Shown in pieces: positions 26,996 to 35,233 of a stretch of DNA of 41,356 nt. The stretch is from Rickettsiales bacterium (GTDB taxonomy: Bacteria; Bacteroidota; Bacteroidia; Cytophagales; Cyclobacteriaceae), in assembly GCA_002729235.1 (NCBI GenBank), contig PBTY01000064.1, positions 1-41,356 on the forward strand, given 5' to 3'. The notes beneath the pieces were generated by a model. It did no database searches. It was given only the letters and a program-made list of their open reading frames with translations, and had not been told where the DNA came from. The translations under genes were made by a program, and so were the position numbers. Numbering within the stretch: the first letter of the stretch is position 1; each line of letters opens with the position of its first letter.

Positions 26996-27346
26996 ATGAC
27001 AACATTTATCGGAGTAGACACCTATTATGCCAATGGCGATACCGGCGTTACCTGGTTTTATAATGATTTGAAACTGACAGAAGAGGCGTTTAAAAATCGT
27101 CTGGATCATATTACCAACAATGAACAAAGAGAAATCATCCAAAATGATGACGGTCAGTATGTGTTCTATGATTCACAGCAAAGGAACGAGAACGAGCGTC
27201 ATGACTTCTACGGTACATTTGTGTGGAGTGACACTTCTGGAGGATATCCATGGGATAAGGAAGATATACCAGTAGATGAATTGCCTGAATATGGAATCAT
27301 TCCGGTGAGTGAATTTCTAAATCAATTATTAAAACTGATCCAATAA
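26996..27346 (+). CDS. Small acidic orphan protein between Kiwa-like and hsd genes
   Basis: The 116-residue protein is not recognised. It is acidic and aromatic-rich (FIGVDTYYANGDTGVTWFYN, DDGQYVFYDSQQ, DFYGTFVWSDTSGGYPWDKE) with a short hydrophobic C-terminal helix (VSEFLNQLLKLIQ). It has no signal peptide or membrane span. It sits alone between the terminator of the Kiwa-like operon and hsdM, 88 bp ahead of hsdM, in the same direction. The compact, acidic make-up would fit a regulatory, immunity or DNA-mimic type protein, but nothing in the sequence proves this. Confidence 0.55.
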   Translation: MTTFIGVDTYYANGDTGVTWFYNDLKLTEEAFKNRLDHITNNEQREIIQNDDGQYVFYDSQQRNENERHDFYGTFVWSDTSGGYPWDKEDIPVDELPEYGIIPVSEFLNQLLKLIQ

Positions 27347-27434
27347 ATCATAACCAGTAATGGTGCTAATTTTAAGTTCAAAATCTAATGGTTATAGATT
27401 CGTCTAGTAGGGTGGAATCAAGAATAAAAGCAAA

Positions 27435-28982
27435 ATGACAAGTATCAACCAAAGAGCGGAATTACAAGCTAAAATATGGAGAATAGCCAACGATGTACGT
27501 GGCTCAGTAGATGGATGGGATTTCAAACAGTTTGTATTAGGGACGCTTTTCTATCGATTCATTAGCGAGAATTTCACGGATTACATTCAGGGCGGTGATG
27601 ATAGCGTGAATTACCCAGAGATGGCGGATAATGTGATCACACCCGAAATCAAAGATGATGCGGTGAAGACCAAGGGGTATTTCATTTATCCGAGTCAGCT
27701 TTTTGTGAATGTTGCCAAAACAGCCAATACAAACCCTAACCTCAATACCGATCTCAAAGCCATCTTTGACGCGATAGAAAGTTCTGCCAATGGTTATGCT
27801 TCGGAAGAATCCATCAAAGGATTGTTTGCGGATTTTGATACGACCAGCTCCCGACTTGGCAATACCGTGGAAGGCAAAAATGACCGCTTAGCTAAGGTTA
27901 TAAAAGGCGTGGAAGAGTTGAATTTCTCGAGTTTTGAGGAAAGCGAAATAGACTTATTTGGGGATGCGTATGAGTTTCTGATCTCGAACTATGCCGCCAA
28001 TGCCGGCAAGTCTGGTGGCGAGTACTTTACTCCACAGCACGTGTCCAAACTCATAGCCCAGCTAGCCATGCACGGCCAGAAGGAAGTCAATAAAATCTAT
28101 GATCCGGCAGCTGGTTCTGGCTCCTTGTTGCTACAAGCAAAAAAACACTTTGATAGCCACATCATTGAAGAAGGTTTCTTTGGGCAAGAGGTGAACCATA
28201 CCACTTACAACCTTGCTCGTATGAACATGTTTTTGCACAACATAAATTACGACAAGTTTCATATAGTACTAGGAGATACGCTGCGTGATCCTCACTTAGG
28301 AGATGAAAAGCCTTTTGATGCGATCGTTTCCAATCCGCCCTATTCGGTGAAATGGATCGGTGATGATGATCCCACTCTGATCAATGACGACCGTTTTGCT
28401 CCTGCGGGGGTGCTGGCTCCCAAGTCCAAGGCTGACTTTGCCTTTGTACTCCATGCACTCAGCTATCTCTCCAGTAGAGGGCGGGCGGCACTCGTTTGTT
28501 TCCCGGGCATCTTTTACCGCGGTGGTGCAGAGATGAAGATCCGGAAATACCTGGTGGACAACAACTTTGTGGAGTCAGTGATCTCCCTGGCGCCTAACCT
28601 GTTTTATGGTACGTCCATAGCCGTGAACCTGCTGGTGCTGTCTAAACACAAGACCGACACCAAAACGCAGTTTATTGATGCTAGTGGTGACGACTTCTTC
28701 AAGAAAGTGACCAACAACAATGTGATGACCGATGCGCACATAGCGGAGGTGATCCAGCTATTTTCTGAGAAAAAAGAAGTGGCCCATGTAGCCACCTCAA
28801 TAGACAATAGCAAGATTGCTGATAATGAATACAACCTCTCTGTAAGCTCCTATGTGGAAGCCAAGGACAATCGAGAGAAAATTGATATTGCTAAGCTTAA
28901 TAGAGAAGTGTCTGAAACCGTAGAGAAAATCAATTTACTCCGTGCAGACATTGATGAAATCATTAAAGAGATCGAAGCATGA
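27435..28982 (+). CDS. hsdM: Type I restriction-modification DNA methyltransferase subunit HsdM
   Basis: The 515-residue protein has the HsdM N-terminal helical domain (about 1-150, with [20 protein letters not shown]). Its adenine methyltransferase domain has SAM motif YDPAAGSG (DPAAGSG at 223-229) and catalytic NPPY at 300-303 ([13 protein letters not shown]). The [14 protein letters not shown] segment before motif I is typical. The C-terminal ~50 residues are a coiled coil that docks on HsdS. It methylates adenine in the target of the complex and is needed for restriction too. The stop overlaps the hsdS start by four bases (ATGA). Length is normal and all motifs are intact. Confidence 0.96.
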   Translation: MTSINQRAELQAKIWRIANDVRGSVDGWDFKQFVLGTLFYRFISENFTDYIQGGDDSVNYPEMADNVITPEIKDDAVKTKGYFIYPSQLFVNVAKTANTNPNLNTDLKAIFDAIESSANGYASEESIKGLFADFDTTSSRLGNTVEGKNDRLAKVIKGVEELNFSSFEESEIDLFGDAYEFLISNYAANAGKSGGEYFTPQHVSKLIAQLAMHGQKEVNKIYDPAAGSGSLLLQAKKHFDSHIIEEGFFGQEVNHTTYNLARMNMFLHNINYDKFHIVLGDTLRDPHLGDEKPFDAIVSNPPYSVKWIGDDDPTLINDDRFAPAGVLAPKSKADFAFVLHALSYLSSRGRAALVCFPGIFYRGGAEMKIRKYLVDNNFVESVISLAPNLFYGTSIAVNLLVLSKHKTDTKTQFIDASGDDFFKKVTNNNVMTDAHIAEVIQLFSEKKEVAHVATSIDNSKIADNEYNLSVSSYVEAKDNREKIDIAKLNREVSETVEKINLLRADIDEIIKEIEA

Positions 28983-30250
28983 GTAGTCTGGATGAATTAT
29001 TAAGGGGTATTGAATTTGAGTGGTTGAGTCTTGGGGAGATTTCAACATTTAGAAGAGGTTCATTCCCTCAACCCTACGGAAATAGTGAGTGGTATGATGG
29101 AGAAGGCGCAATGCCCTTCGTCCAAGTTGTTGATGTTGGTACTGATTTGCAACTTGTTCAGGACACAAAAAAGAAGATTTCAAAATTAGCTCAACCAAAG
29201 AGTGTATTTGTACCAAAAGGCACTGTGATTGTAACTCTACAGGGTAGTATTGGAAGAGTTGCGATAACACAATATGATTCCTACGTTGACAGAACTTTAG
29301 CAATATTTGAGCGGTTCGAAATTGAATTGAACAAAAAGTATTTTGCTTATCAACTTGAAGAAATATTCAAAAAAGAAAAGGAAACAGCACGTGGAAATAT
29401 AATTAAGACCATAACAAAAGATGATTTCAAGAGTTTTCCGGTTCCAATACCTTGTCCAGATAATCCTAAAAAATCACTGGAGGTCCAAAAAGAAATTGTT
29501 CGTATTCTAGATTCTTTAACTGACCATATTAAAGAGCTTTCAACAAAGCTTTCAACAGAGCTTTCAGCACGTAAACAGCAGTACAGCTATTACAGGGATC
29601 AGTTATTTAGGTTTAATGAAGATGATATTGACTTAAAGAATTTAGGTGAAGTTGGGGAATTAGTTAGGGGGAATGGATTACCCAAAACAGACTTTACCAA
29701 TACAGGTGTTCCTGCAATCCATTATGGTCAAATATATACTTACTACGGTACTCAGACTTCAAAAACAATTTCTTTTGTTTCAGCTGAAACGGCTAAGAAA
29801 TTACGCAAGGTAGATTTGGGTGATGTCGTTATAACAAATACAAGTGAAAACATAGAGGATGTGGGGAAAGCTGTTGTTTATCTTGGTGAAGAACAAGCAG
29901 TGACTGGCGGACACGCCACAATATTTAAACCTTCAAAGAAAATTACTGGTAAGTACTTCGCTTATTTTAGCCAAACGACTCTTTTTTCAAATCAAAAAAG
30001 AAAGCTTGCAAAGGGTACAAAGGTCATGGATGTTTCCACATCAGACATGGCTAAGATAGTAATACCCATTCCTTCCAAGGAGGAACAGGAACGCATCGTC
30101 ACAGTCCTCGACAAATTCGAAACGATCGCCACTTCAATTAGTGTAGAATTATCGAAAGAAATAGATCTGAGGCAACAGCAGTATAAATACTACAGGGATT
30201 TGTTGTTGACATTTCCTGAGAAAGAATCAAATGAAAAATCATTAGATTGA
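28979..30250 (+). CDS. hsdS: Type I restriction-modification specificity subunit HsdS
   Basis: The 423-residue protein has two target-recognition domains. TRD1 covers about residues 10-160 ([19 protein letters not shown]). TRD2 covers about 212-385 ([19 protein letters not shown]). Each is followed by the conserved long helix: [20 protein letters not shown] ... [13 protein letters not shown] and [20 protein letters not shown] ... [13 protein letters not shown]. Each TRD reads one half of a split DNA site, and the helices set the distance. The first helix carries a 3 x 12-bp DNA repeat (residues 186-197: [12 protein letters not shown]). It is coupled to hsdM. hsdR is separated from it by a transposase gene. 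Confidence 0.95.
   Translation: MSSLDELLRGIEFEWLSLGEISTFRRGSFPQPYGNSEWYDGEGAMPFVQVVDVGTDLQLVQDTKKKISKLAQPKSVFVPKGTVIVTLQGSIGRVAITQYDSYVDRTLAIFERFEIELNKKYFAYQLEEIFKKEKETARGNIIKTITKDDFKSFPVPIPCPDNPKKSLEVQKEIVRILDSLTDHIKELSTKLSTELSARKQQYSYYRDQLFRFNEDDIDLKNLGEVGELVRGNGLPKTDFTNTGVPAIHYGQIYTYYGTQTSKTISFVSAETAKKLRKVDLGDVVITNTSENIEDVGKAVVYLGEEQAVTGGHATIFKPSKKITGKYFAYFSQTTLFSNQKRKLAKGTKVMDVSTSDMAKIVIPIPSKEEQERIVTVLDKFETIATSISVELSKEIDLRQQQYKYYRDLLLTFPEKESNEKSLD
29534..29569 (+). repeat. 3 x 12-bp in-frame repeat in the hsdS spacer helix
   Basis: GAGCTTTCAACA (29534-29545), AAGCTTTCAACA (29546-29557) and GAGCTTTCAGCA (29558-29569) are adjacent 12-bp units differing at one or two bases. They encode ELST, KLST and ELSA between the two recognition domains. 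In EcoR124-type enzymes a 4-residue repeat at this place varies in copy number and changes the spacer length of the DNA target. Confidence 0.85.
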
Positions 30251-30252
30251 AC

Positions 30253-30274
30253 GGGGCAACCACCATTGGTTGCC
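30253..30274. repeat. REP-like palindrome before the transposase gene
   Basis: GGCAACCA (30255-30262) and TGGTTGCC (30267-30274) are perfect 8-bp arms with a 4-base loop, preceded by GG. It begins three bases after the hsdS stop and lies just upstream of the RAYT start, the usual place for a REP element. Confidence 0.6.
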
Positions 30275-30291
30275 AAACCAACCAATTGAAT

Positions 30292-31110
30292 ATGACATAT
30301 AATCCGAAAATTCATGATCGTAAATCCATTCGGTTAAAGGGATATGATTATTCGCGAGAAGGATTGTATTTTCTGACCATATGTACACAAAACCGCGCCT
30401 GTTTATTTGGTGAAATTGTGGGTGGTAAAATGATATTGAATGATGCCGGCAACATGGTGGTCAATGAATGGGCCCAATTACCCCATAGGTTCACCAATAT
30501 CCGATTGCATGAATACGTGACAATGCCCAATCATTTCCACGCCATATTAGAAATCGTAGGGGCGACCCTTGTGGTCGCCCCAAATGATAAAACGGTCGCC
30601 CCAAATGATAAAACGGTCGCCCCGGATAACGAAACGGTCGCCCCGGATAACAAAATGGTCGCCCCCAATGACCAAACAATCACCCAAAATGATGACCATA
30701 ATCAAAAGAATGAGGTTCCCCAAAATGAAGAGGTCGCCCGAAAGAACCGTGACCCCAAAACGAATAATGGGCAACCACAAGGGATTGCCCCAACGATTGC
30801 CCCAACGATTGCCCCAACGATTGCCCCAACGGGGAAAACCGTTGGTGACATGATGGCGGCATTCAAATCCATCACCACCGTAAAATACATTCATGGCGTT
30901 AAATCATCCCATTGGCCACCATTTGATGGGAAATTGTGGCAAAGAAATTATTGGGAACATATCATTCGCAACGAAAATGAATACCAGCGCATCAGTCAGT
31001 ATATCATTGACAACCCGAAAAAATGGAAAAATGATCAATTAAATCATGGAAATGGCAACAAGGTATTGGAACCAGAAGTGCCATACAACCATGAACCCTG
31101 GATGATATGA
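30292..31110 (+). CDS. REP-associated tyrosine transposase (RAYT, IS200/Y1 type) with repeat insertion
   Basis: The start is set at the ATG at 30292, giving MTYNPKIHDRKSIRLKGYDY. An in-frame ATG at 30247 would overlap hsdS and translate the REP palindrome. The 272-residue protein has the RAYT N-terminus (YFLTICTQNRACLFG), the HUH motif in MPNHFHAIL (His81, His83) and, after a long insert, the C-terminal part with WQRNYWEHIIRNENEYQRIS and candidate nucleophile Tyr237. Residues ~90-183 are a low-complexity insert of VAPNDKT heptads, a charged stretch and four IAPT units. Without it the length is about 177, normal for RAYTs. It cuts and joins single-stranded REP DNA. It splits the type I RM operon. 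Confidence 0.85.
   Translation: MTYNPKIHDRKSIRLKGYDYSREGLYFLTICTQNRACLFGEIVGGKMILNDAGNMVVNEWAQLPHRFTNIRLHEYVTMPNHFHAILEIVGATLVVAPNDKTVAPNDKTVAPDNETVAPDNKMVAPNDQTITQNDDHNQKNEVPQNEEVARKNRDPKTNNGQPQGIAPTIAPTIAPTIAPTGKTVGDMMAAFKSITTVKYIHGVKSSHWPPFDGKLWQRNYWEHIIRNENEYQRISQYIIDNPKKWKNDQLNHGNGNKVLEPEVPYNHEPWMI
30559..30581. repeat. REP-like palindrome inside the transposase CDS
   Basis: GGGGCGACC (30559-30567) and GGTCGCCCC (30573-30581) are perfect 9-bp arms with a 5-base loop, preceded by GTA. They lie eight codons after the HUH motif. The sequence resembles stand-alone REP elements more than transposase coding DNA. Confidence 0.75.
30573..30677 (+). repeat. Tandem 21-bp in-frame repeat in the RAYT gene
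   Basis: Units start at 30573, 30594, 30615, 30636 and 30657, exactly 21 bp apart, each opening GGTCGCCCC, the right arm of the REP palindrome. The rest is AAATGATAAAAC or GGATAACGAAAC-like. They encode V-A-P-(N/D)-(D/N)-K-T heptads. Because 21 is a multiple of 3, neighbouring frames stay open too. Confidence 0.9.
30769..30831 (+). repeat. REP variant plus 4 x 12-bp repeat in the RAYT gene
   Basis: GGGCAACC (30769-30776), then ACAAG and GGATTGCCCC form a second REP-like hairpin with one bulge. ATTGCCCCAACG is then repeated exactly four times (30784, 30796, 30808, 30820), encoding IAPT x4. Again the unit reuses a REP arm (ATTGCCCC). Confidence 0.85.
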
Positions 31111-31157
31111 TCTGCTCGTAACCTGGCAGGCCTAATTGGAATTAGAATAACTGAAAA

Positions 31158-34100
31158 ATGACTAACTACAAAACCATAGCCGAATCCAATAACTTCATTG
31201 TATTAGATAAATACATCAAACACTCGGAGGTAAACGAAGCGCCTGTAGGCTATCAGACCGAGTCAGCTCTGGAGCGGGAGTTCATCCAGGATTTAGTTAA
31301 TCAGGGCTATGAACATGCCGCCGGTCTCAATACCATGGCAGCCATGCTGGCCAATGTGAGAGAGCAGCTTCAGACACTTAATGACATGGTCTTTATCGAT
31401 AGTGAGTGGGCACGTTTTGTAGAGGAGTATCTGGACAAACCGGGGGACAACATTGTAGACAAGACCAGAAAAATTCACGACAACTATATCTATGATTTTG
31501 TATTTGATGATGGCCATATCCAAAACATCTACCTGGTAGATAAGAAGAACGTCATTAGAAACAAAGTGCAGGTCATCTCCCAGTTTGAGCAAACAGGAAC
31601 CCATGCCAACCGCTATGATGTCACCATCTTAGTGAATGGTCTGCCACTGGTACAGGTAGAGCTGAAAAAGCGTGGGGTAGCCATCCGAGAAGCTTTCAAT
31701 CAGGTGCATCGCTACAGCAAGGAGAGTTTCAATAGTGAGAATTCCCTGTTCAAGTATTTGCAGCTATTCGTTATTTCCAACGGAACGGACTGCCGCTATT
31801 TTGCCAACACGGTCAAGCGAAACAAAAACAGCTTTGACTTCACCATGAACTGGGCAAAAGCGGATAATACCTTGATCAAAGATCTAAAGGATTTCACTGC
31901 TACGTTCTTCCAGAAGCATACACTGCTCAATGTACTATTGACCTATTCGGTATTTGATATTAGCGATACGCTACTCATCATGAGGCCATACCAAATTGCC
32001 GCTACCGAGCGGATTTTGTGGAAGGTCAGGAGTTCGTTTGAAGCCAAAAAATGGTCTAATACAGAAAGTGGTGGCTACATCTGGCATACTACCGGTTCAG
32101 GTAAAACCCTGACCAGCTTCAAAGCGGCGCGGCTGGCTACACAGCTTGATTTTATTGATAAGGTCTTCTTTGTGGTAGACAGAAAGGATCTGGACTACCA
32201 GACCATGAAGGAGTATCAGCGGTTCTCACCGGATAGTGTAAATGGCTCGGATAGCACGGCTGGCCTTAAGCGCAACATCGAGAAGGAGGACAATAAGATC
32301 ATTGTCACCACCATTCAGAAGCTCAACAACCTGATGAAGAATGAAGCGGACTTGCCGGTTTATCAAAAGCAGGTGATGTTCATTTTTGATGAGGCACACC
32401 GCTCACAGTTTGGCGAAGCGCAGAAGAACCTTAAAAAGAAGTTTAAGAAATTCTATCAGTTTGGTTTTACAGGAACGCCAATCTTCCCGGAAAATGCTCT
32501 GGGAGCAGACACCACACAAGGTGTTTTTGGAAGAGAATTGCACTCTTATGTGATCACCGATGCGATCCGGGATGAAAAGGTACTCAAGTTCAAAGTAGAC
32601 TACAACGACGTTCGTCCGCAGTTCAAAGTCGTAGAAACAGAAGTGGATGAGAAAAAGCTAAGTGCTGCTGAGAACAAACAGGCATTGCTCCATCCAGTAC
32701 GCATCAAAGAGATATCTAGCTATTTGCTAAAGCATTTCAGGCAAAAAACGCATCGAACTAAAGGTAGCAACAGTGGGTTCAATGCGATGTTTGCCGTGAG
32801 TAGTGTAGATGCAGCCAAGTGCTACTATGAGGAGCTGACCCATCAGCAAAAAGACAGTGACAAGCCGCTGAAGATCGCGACGATCTTCTCCTTTGCCGCC
32901 AATGAAGAGCAAAATGCCATTGGTGAAATAGTGGATGAAACTTTTGAGCCATCAGCCATGGATCAGAGCGCCAAGGAGTTTTTGACCAAAGCAATTGCTG
33001 ACTACAATGCCCTGTTCAAAACCAGCTATGGAGTGGACAGTAAGGAATTTCAAAACTACTACCGCGACCTTGCAAAGCGAGTGAAGAGTAAAGAAGTAGA
33101 CCTTCTTATTGTGGTGGGCATGTTTTTAACAGGATTTGATGCGCCTACACTCAATACACTTTTTGTGGATAAGAACCTGCGGTATCATGGGCTCATGCAG
33201 GCCTTCTCTCGTACCAATCGTATTTATGATGCTACCAAGACCTTTGGAAACATCATTACCTTCCGTGATCTGGAAAAGCCTACGATTGATGCCATTACGC
33301 TTTTTGGAGATAGCAAAACCAAGAATGTGGTATTGGAGAAGAGCTATAAGGAATACCTTCAAGGCTTTACGGACATTGTCACTGGTGAGGCTCGGAGAGG
33401 TTATATAGAGGTTGTAACAGATCTGAATGCAAGGTTTCCTAACCCGGATGAGATTGAAACAGAAAAGGATAAAAAGGACTTTGCTAAGCTATTTGGTGAA
33501 TACCTACGCGTAGAAAACATCCTTCAGAACTATGATGAATTTACTAATCTTAAGGAGTTTCAGCTAGTCGATAGCGATGATCCGGAGGCTGTTGAGGCAT
33601 TTAAAGATGCTCATTTTGTTACGGATGAAGACATAGCCACCATGCAGCAGATAGAGCTGCCTGCAGACCGTGTTATTCAGGATTATCGCTCCACTTACAA
33701 TGATATTCGCGATTGGCTGAGAAAAGAAAGAAATGGTAAGGAAGCTGAAGAGTCTACCATCGATTGGGATGATGTGGTCTTTGAAGTAGACTTGCTCAAA
33801 TCACAGGAAATCAACCTTGATTACATCCTGGAGCTCATTTTTGAGCACAACAAAAAGACCAAAGACAAGGCATCTTTAATCGAGGAGATCCGCCGGGTCA
33901 TCAGAGCGAGCATTGGCAACAGAGCTAAAGAAAGTTTAGTGGTGGACTTTATCAATGAAACCGAGCTGGACAGCATAGAAGATAAGGCGAGCGTAATAGA
34001 TTCCTTCTTTACTTACGCGCAAGGCAAGCAAAAGGCAGAAGCTACGGAGCTCATCACAGACGAAAATCTAAATGAGGAAGCAGCCAAACGCTACATAGCC

Positions 34101-34265
34101 ACATCATTGAGACGAGAGTTTGCCAGTGAAAACGGAACAGAACTCAATGCGCTATTGCCCAAGATGAGTCCGCTAAATCCTCAGTACCTCACTAAAAAGC
34201 GAACGGTCTTCCAGAAGATCGCCTTGTTTGTAGATAAGTTTAAGGGAGTTGGGGGTGACCTCTAA
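31158..34265 (+). CDS. hsdR: Type I restriction enzyme R subunit HsdR
   Basis: The 1035-residue protein has the full HsdR plan. The N-terminal PD-(D/E)xK nuclease has Asp154 and Glu168-Leu-Lys170 (YDVTILVNG ... VQVELKKRG). The superfamily 2 translocase has Walker A TTGSGKT (311-317), DEAH-type FDEAHRS (Asp411), motif III FTGTPIF and motif VI-like [14 protein letters not shown]-terminal helical region (about 830-1035) binds HsdM/HsdS. The complex translocates unmethylated DNA with ATP and cuts at a distance. All motifs look intact, so the enzyme should work despite the transposase between it and hsdS. It starts 47 bp after the RAYT stop and may need its own promoter or read-through. Confidence 0.96.
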   Translation: MTNYKTIAESNNFIVLDKYIKHSEVNEAPVGYQTESALEREFIQDLVNQGYEHAAGLNTMAAMLANVREQLQTLNDMVFIDSEWARFVEEYLDKPGDNIVDKTRKIHDNYIYDFVFDDGHIQNIYLVDKKNVIRNKVQVISQFEQTGTHANRYDVTILVNGLPLVQVELKKRGVAIREAFNQVHRYSKESFNSENSLFKYLQLFVISNGTDCRYFANTVKRNKNSFDFTMNWAKADNTLIKDLKDFTATFFQKHTLLNVLLTYSVFDISDTLLIMRPYQIAATERILWKVRSSFEAKKWSNTESGGYIWHTTGSGKTLTSFKAARLATQLDFIDKVFFVVDRKDLDYQTMKEYQRFSPDSVNGSDSTAGLKRNIEKEDNKIIVTTIQKLNNLMKNEADLPVYQKQVMFIFDEAHRSQFGEAQKNLKKKFKKFYQFGFTGTPIFPENALGADTTQGVFGRELHSYVITDAIRDEKVLKFKVDYNDVRPQFKVVETEVDEKKLSAAENKQALLHPVRIKEISSYLLKHFRQKTHRTKGSNSGFNAMFAVSSVDAAKCYYEELTHQQKDSDKPLKIATIFSFAANEEQNAIGEIVDETFEPSAMDQSAKEFLTKAIADYNALFKTSYGVDSKEFQNYYRDLAKRVKSKEVDLLIVVGMFLTGFDAPTLNTLFVDKNLRYHGLMQAFSRTNRIYDATKTFGNIITFRDLEKPTIDAITLFGDSKTKNVVLEKSYKEYLQGFTDIVTGEARRGYIEVVTDLNARFPNPDEIETEKDKKDFAKLFGEYLRVENILQNYDEFTNLKEFQLVDSDDPEAVEAFKDAHFVTDEDIATMQQIELPADRVIQDYRSTYNDIRDWLRKERNGKEAEESTIDWDDVVFEVDLLKSQEINLDYILELIFEHNKKTKDKASLIEEIRRVIRASIGNRAKESLVVDFINETELDSIEDKASVIDSFFTYAQGKQKAEATELITDENLNEEAAKRYIATSLRREFASENGTELNALLPKMSPLNPQYLTKKRTVFQKIALFVDKFKGVGGDL

Positions 34266-34316
34266 AGAACAGATTACATCAAAAATGTATTCTAATAAAA
34301 AAAATAAGATTAACAA

Positions 34317-34688
34317 ATGATGAAAATATTTATTGTACTAATTCTTTTATTCTGTTTCGTTTCACAATCAACAGCTAAGTGTGTAGAGAAATCAAGAGTA
34401 AAATACAAGACCAACACAGGGTGGTCCAAAAACTATTATGTGGATGTTACTTTTATGAGCGGTAGTGAGTTGAACACTGCCACCAATTCATATAAATATA
34501 CTGGAGCAGGATATGCTATAATTTTCTGGAGTCAAGAGCAGGTTACAATTATTAAACTTAACATGCTACATTTTGCAGGAGAAATGTCTTGCTCATTTGT
34601 CAATGGATTGTTCGATATAAAAGGTGTAGATCAAGATGGCGATGAATGGGATATTTGTGCAAATAGCGATTATGTGTTTTGTGATTAG
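34317..34688 (+). CDS. Small exported protein of unknown function
   Basis: The 123-residue protein has a signal peptide (about 1-19, MMKIFIVLILLFCFVSQSTA). The mature part is a small beta-rich domain with four cysteines: one at the mature N-terminus (KCVEKS), one in EMSCSFVNG, and two at the end (DICANSDYVFCD). They are likely paired as two disulfides. I recognise no family. It follows hsdR by 51 bp in the same direction, with A+T-rich spacing, and is the last gene before the repeat tract that closes the accessory block. Confidence 0.55.
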   Translation: MMKIFIVLILLFCFVSQSTAKCVEKSRVKYKTNTGWSKNYYVDVTFMSGSELNTATNSYKYTGAGYAIIFWSQEQVTIIKLNMLHFAGEMSCSFVNGLFDIKGVDQDGDEWDICANSDYVFCD

Positions 34689-34734
34689 TTCTGAAATCCA
34701 TAAAAGACTAGTCACTATTATCTAATAATCCAAA

Positions 34735-35165
34735 CCAACACCAAACATCCAACACCCAGCACCCAGCTTTCTCTAAGTGATCAGTGACTAGTAATTAGTA
34801 AGTCTGTTGTCTGAAAGCTATCGTCTACGGTCTATCGACTGAAAACTATTGACTATGGTCTGTCGACTAAAAACTTTTGACTAAACACCAAACATCCAGC
34901 ATCTGACACCCAACACCTGACATCAAGCTTTCACTTTGCCTATTGAGTAGTTGTCTCTTGCTGTTTGTTTGTTAGTAATTGGTATATCAGTAAACAGTAT
35001 GTCGGTGATCAGTAAACAGTAAGTCGGTAATCGCTGGCTGCAAACTGAAGATTGAAAACTGGCCGCTGTTCTCTTATCACCATCATCTAACAACCATCCT
35101 CTAACTTGCTCCATCCAACATCAAGCACCCAGCATCTGACAGCTAACATCCATCACTCCAATTTA
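34735..35165. repeat. Degenerate short-repeat tract, block 3
   Basis: The gene-free gap 34689-35233 is filled with two kinds of degenerate words. The first is CAGTAATCAGT-like: GATCAGTGACTAGTAATTAG, TATATCAGTAAACAGTATG, GGTGATCAGTAAACAGTAAG. The second is GACTGAAAACTATTGACTATG and ACACCAAACATCCAGCATCTGACACCC-like sequence, which continues to about 35160 as CATCAAGCACCCAGCATC. Both kinds recur at 22808-22957 and 23813-24085. No coding frame or hairpin is convincing. Confidence 0.65.
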
Positions 35166-35205
35166 CCACTCATAAATACACTTAAATCGCAGTGAATCAT
35201 ATCCT

Positions 35206-35213
35206 TATATTTG
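35206..35213 (+). promoter_or_regulatory. -7 box TATATTTG of the M13 peptidase gene
   Basis: TATATTTG matches TAnnTTTG and lies 21 bases before the ATG at 35234. It falls inside the 5' extension that an upstream ATG at 35192 would require, so it supports 35234 as the true start. Confidence 0.6.
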
Positions 35214-35233
35214 CCATTCAATCCTTAAATAAC

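Noticed and set aside
30247-30291. Upstream ATG of the transposase overlapping hsdS
   Set aside because: It would translate through the REP hairpin; the family N-terminus begins at 30292.
30491-30894. Several open frames on both strands inside the RAYT gene (up to 115 codons)
   Set aside because: They follow from repeat units of 21 and 12 bp, which keep all frames open; their products are pure low-complexity repeats. Only the frame with the HUH and tyrosine motifs is a gene.
34923-35114. 63-codon minus-strand frame in repeat block 3
   Set aside because: It is composed of the degenerate repeat words and has no protein-like pattern.
35192-35233. Upstream ATG as start of the M13 peptidase
   Set aside because: A good -7 promoter box (35206-35213) lies downstream of it, and the ATG at 35234 opens a standard lipoprotein signal.
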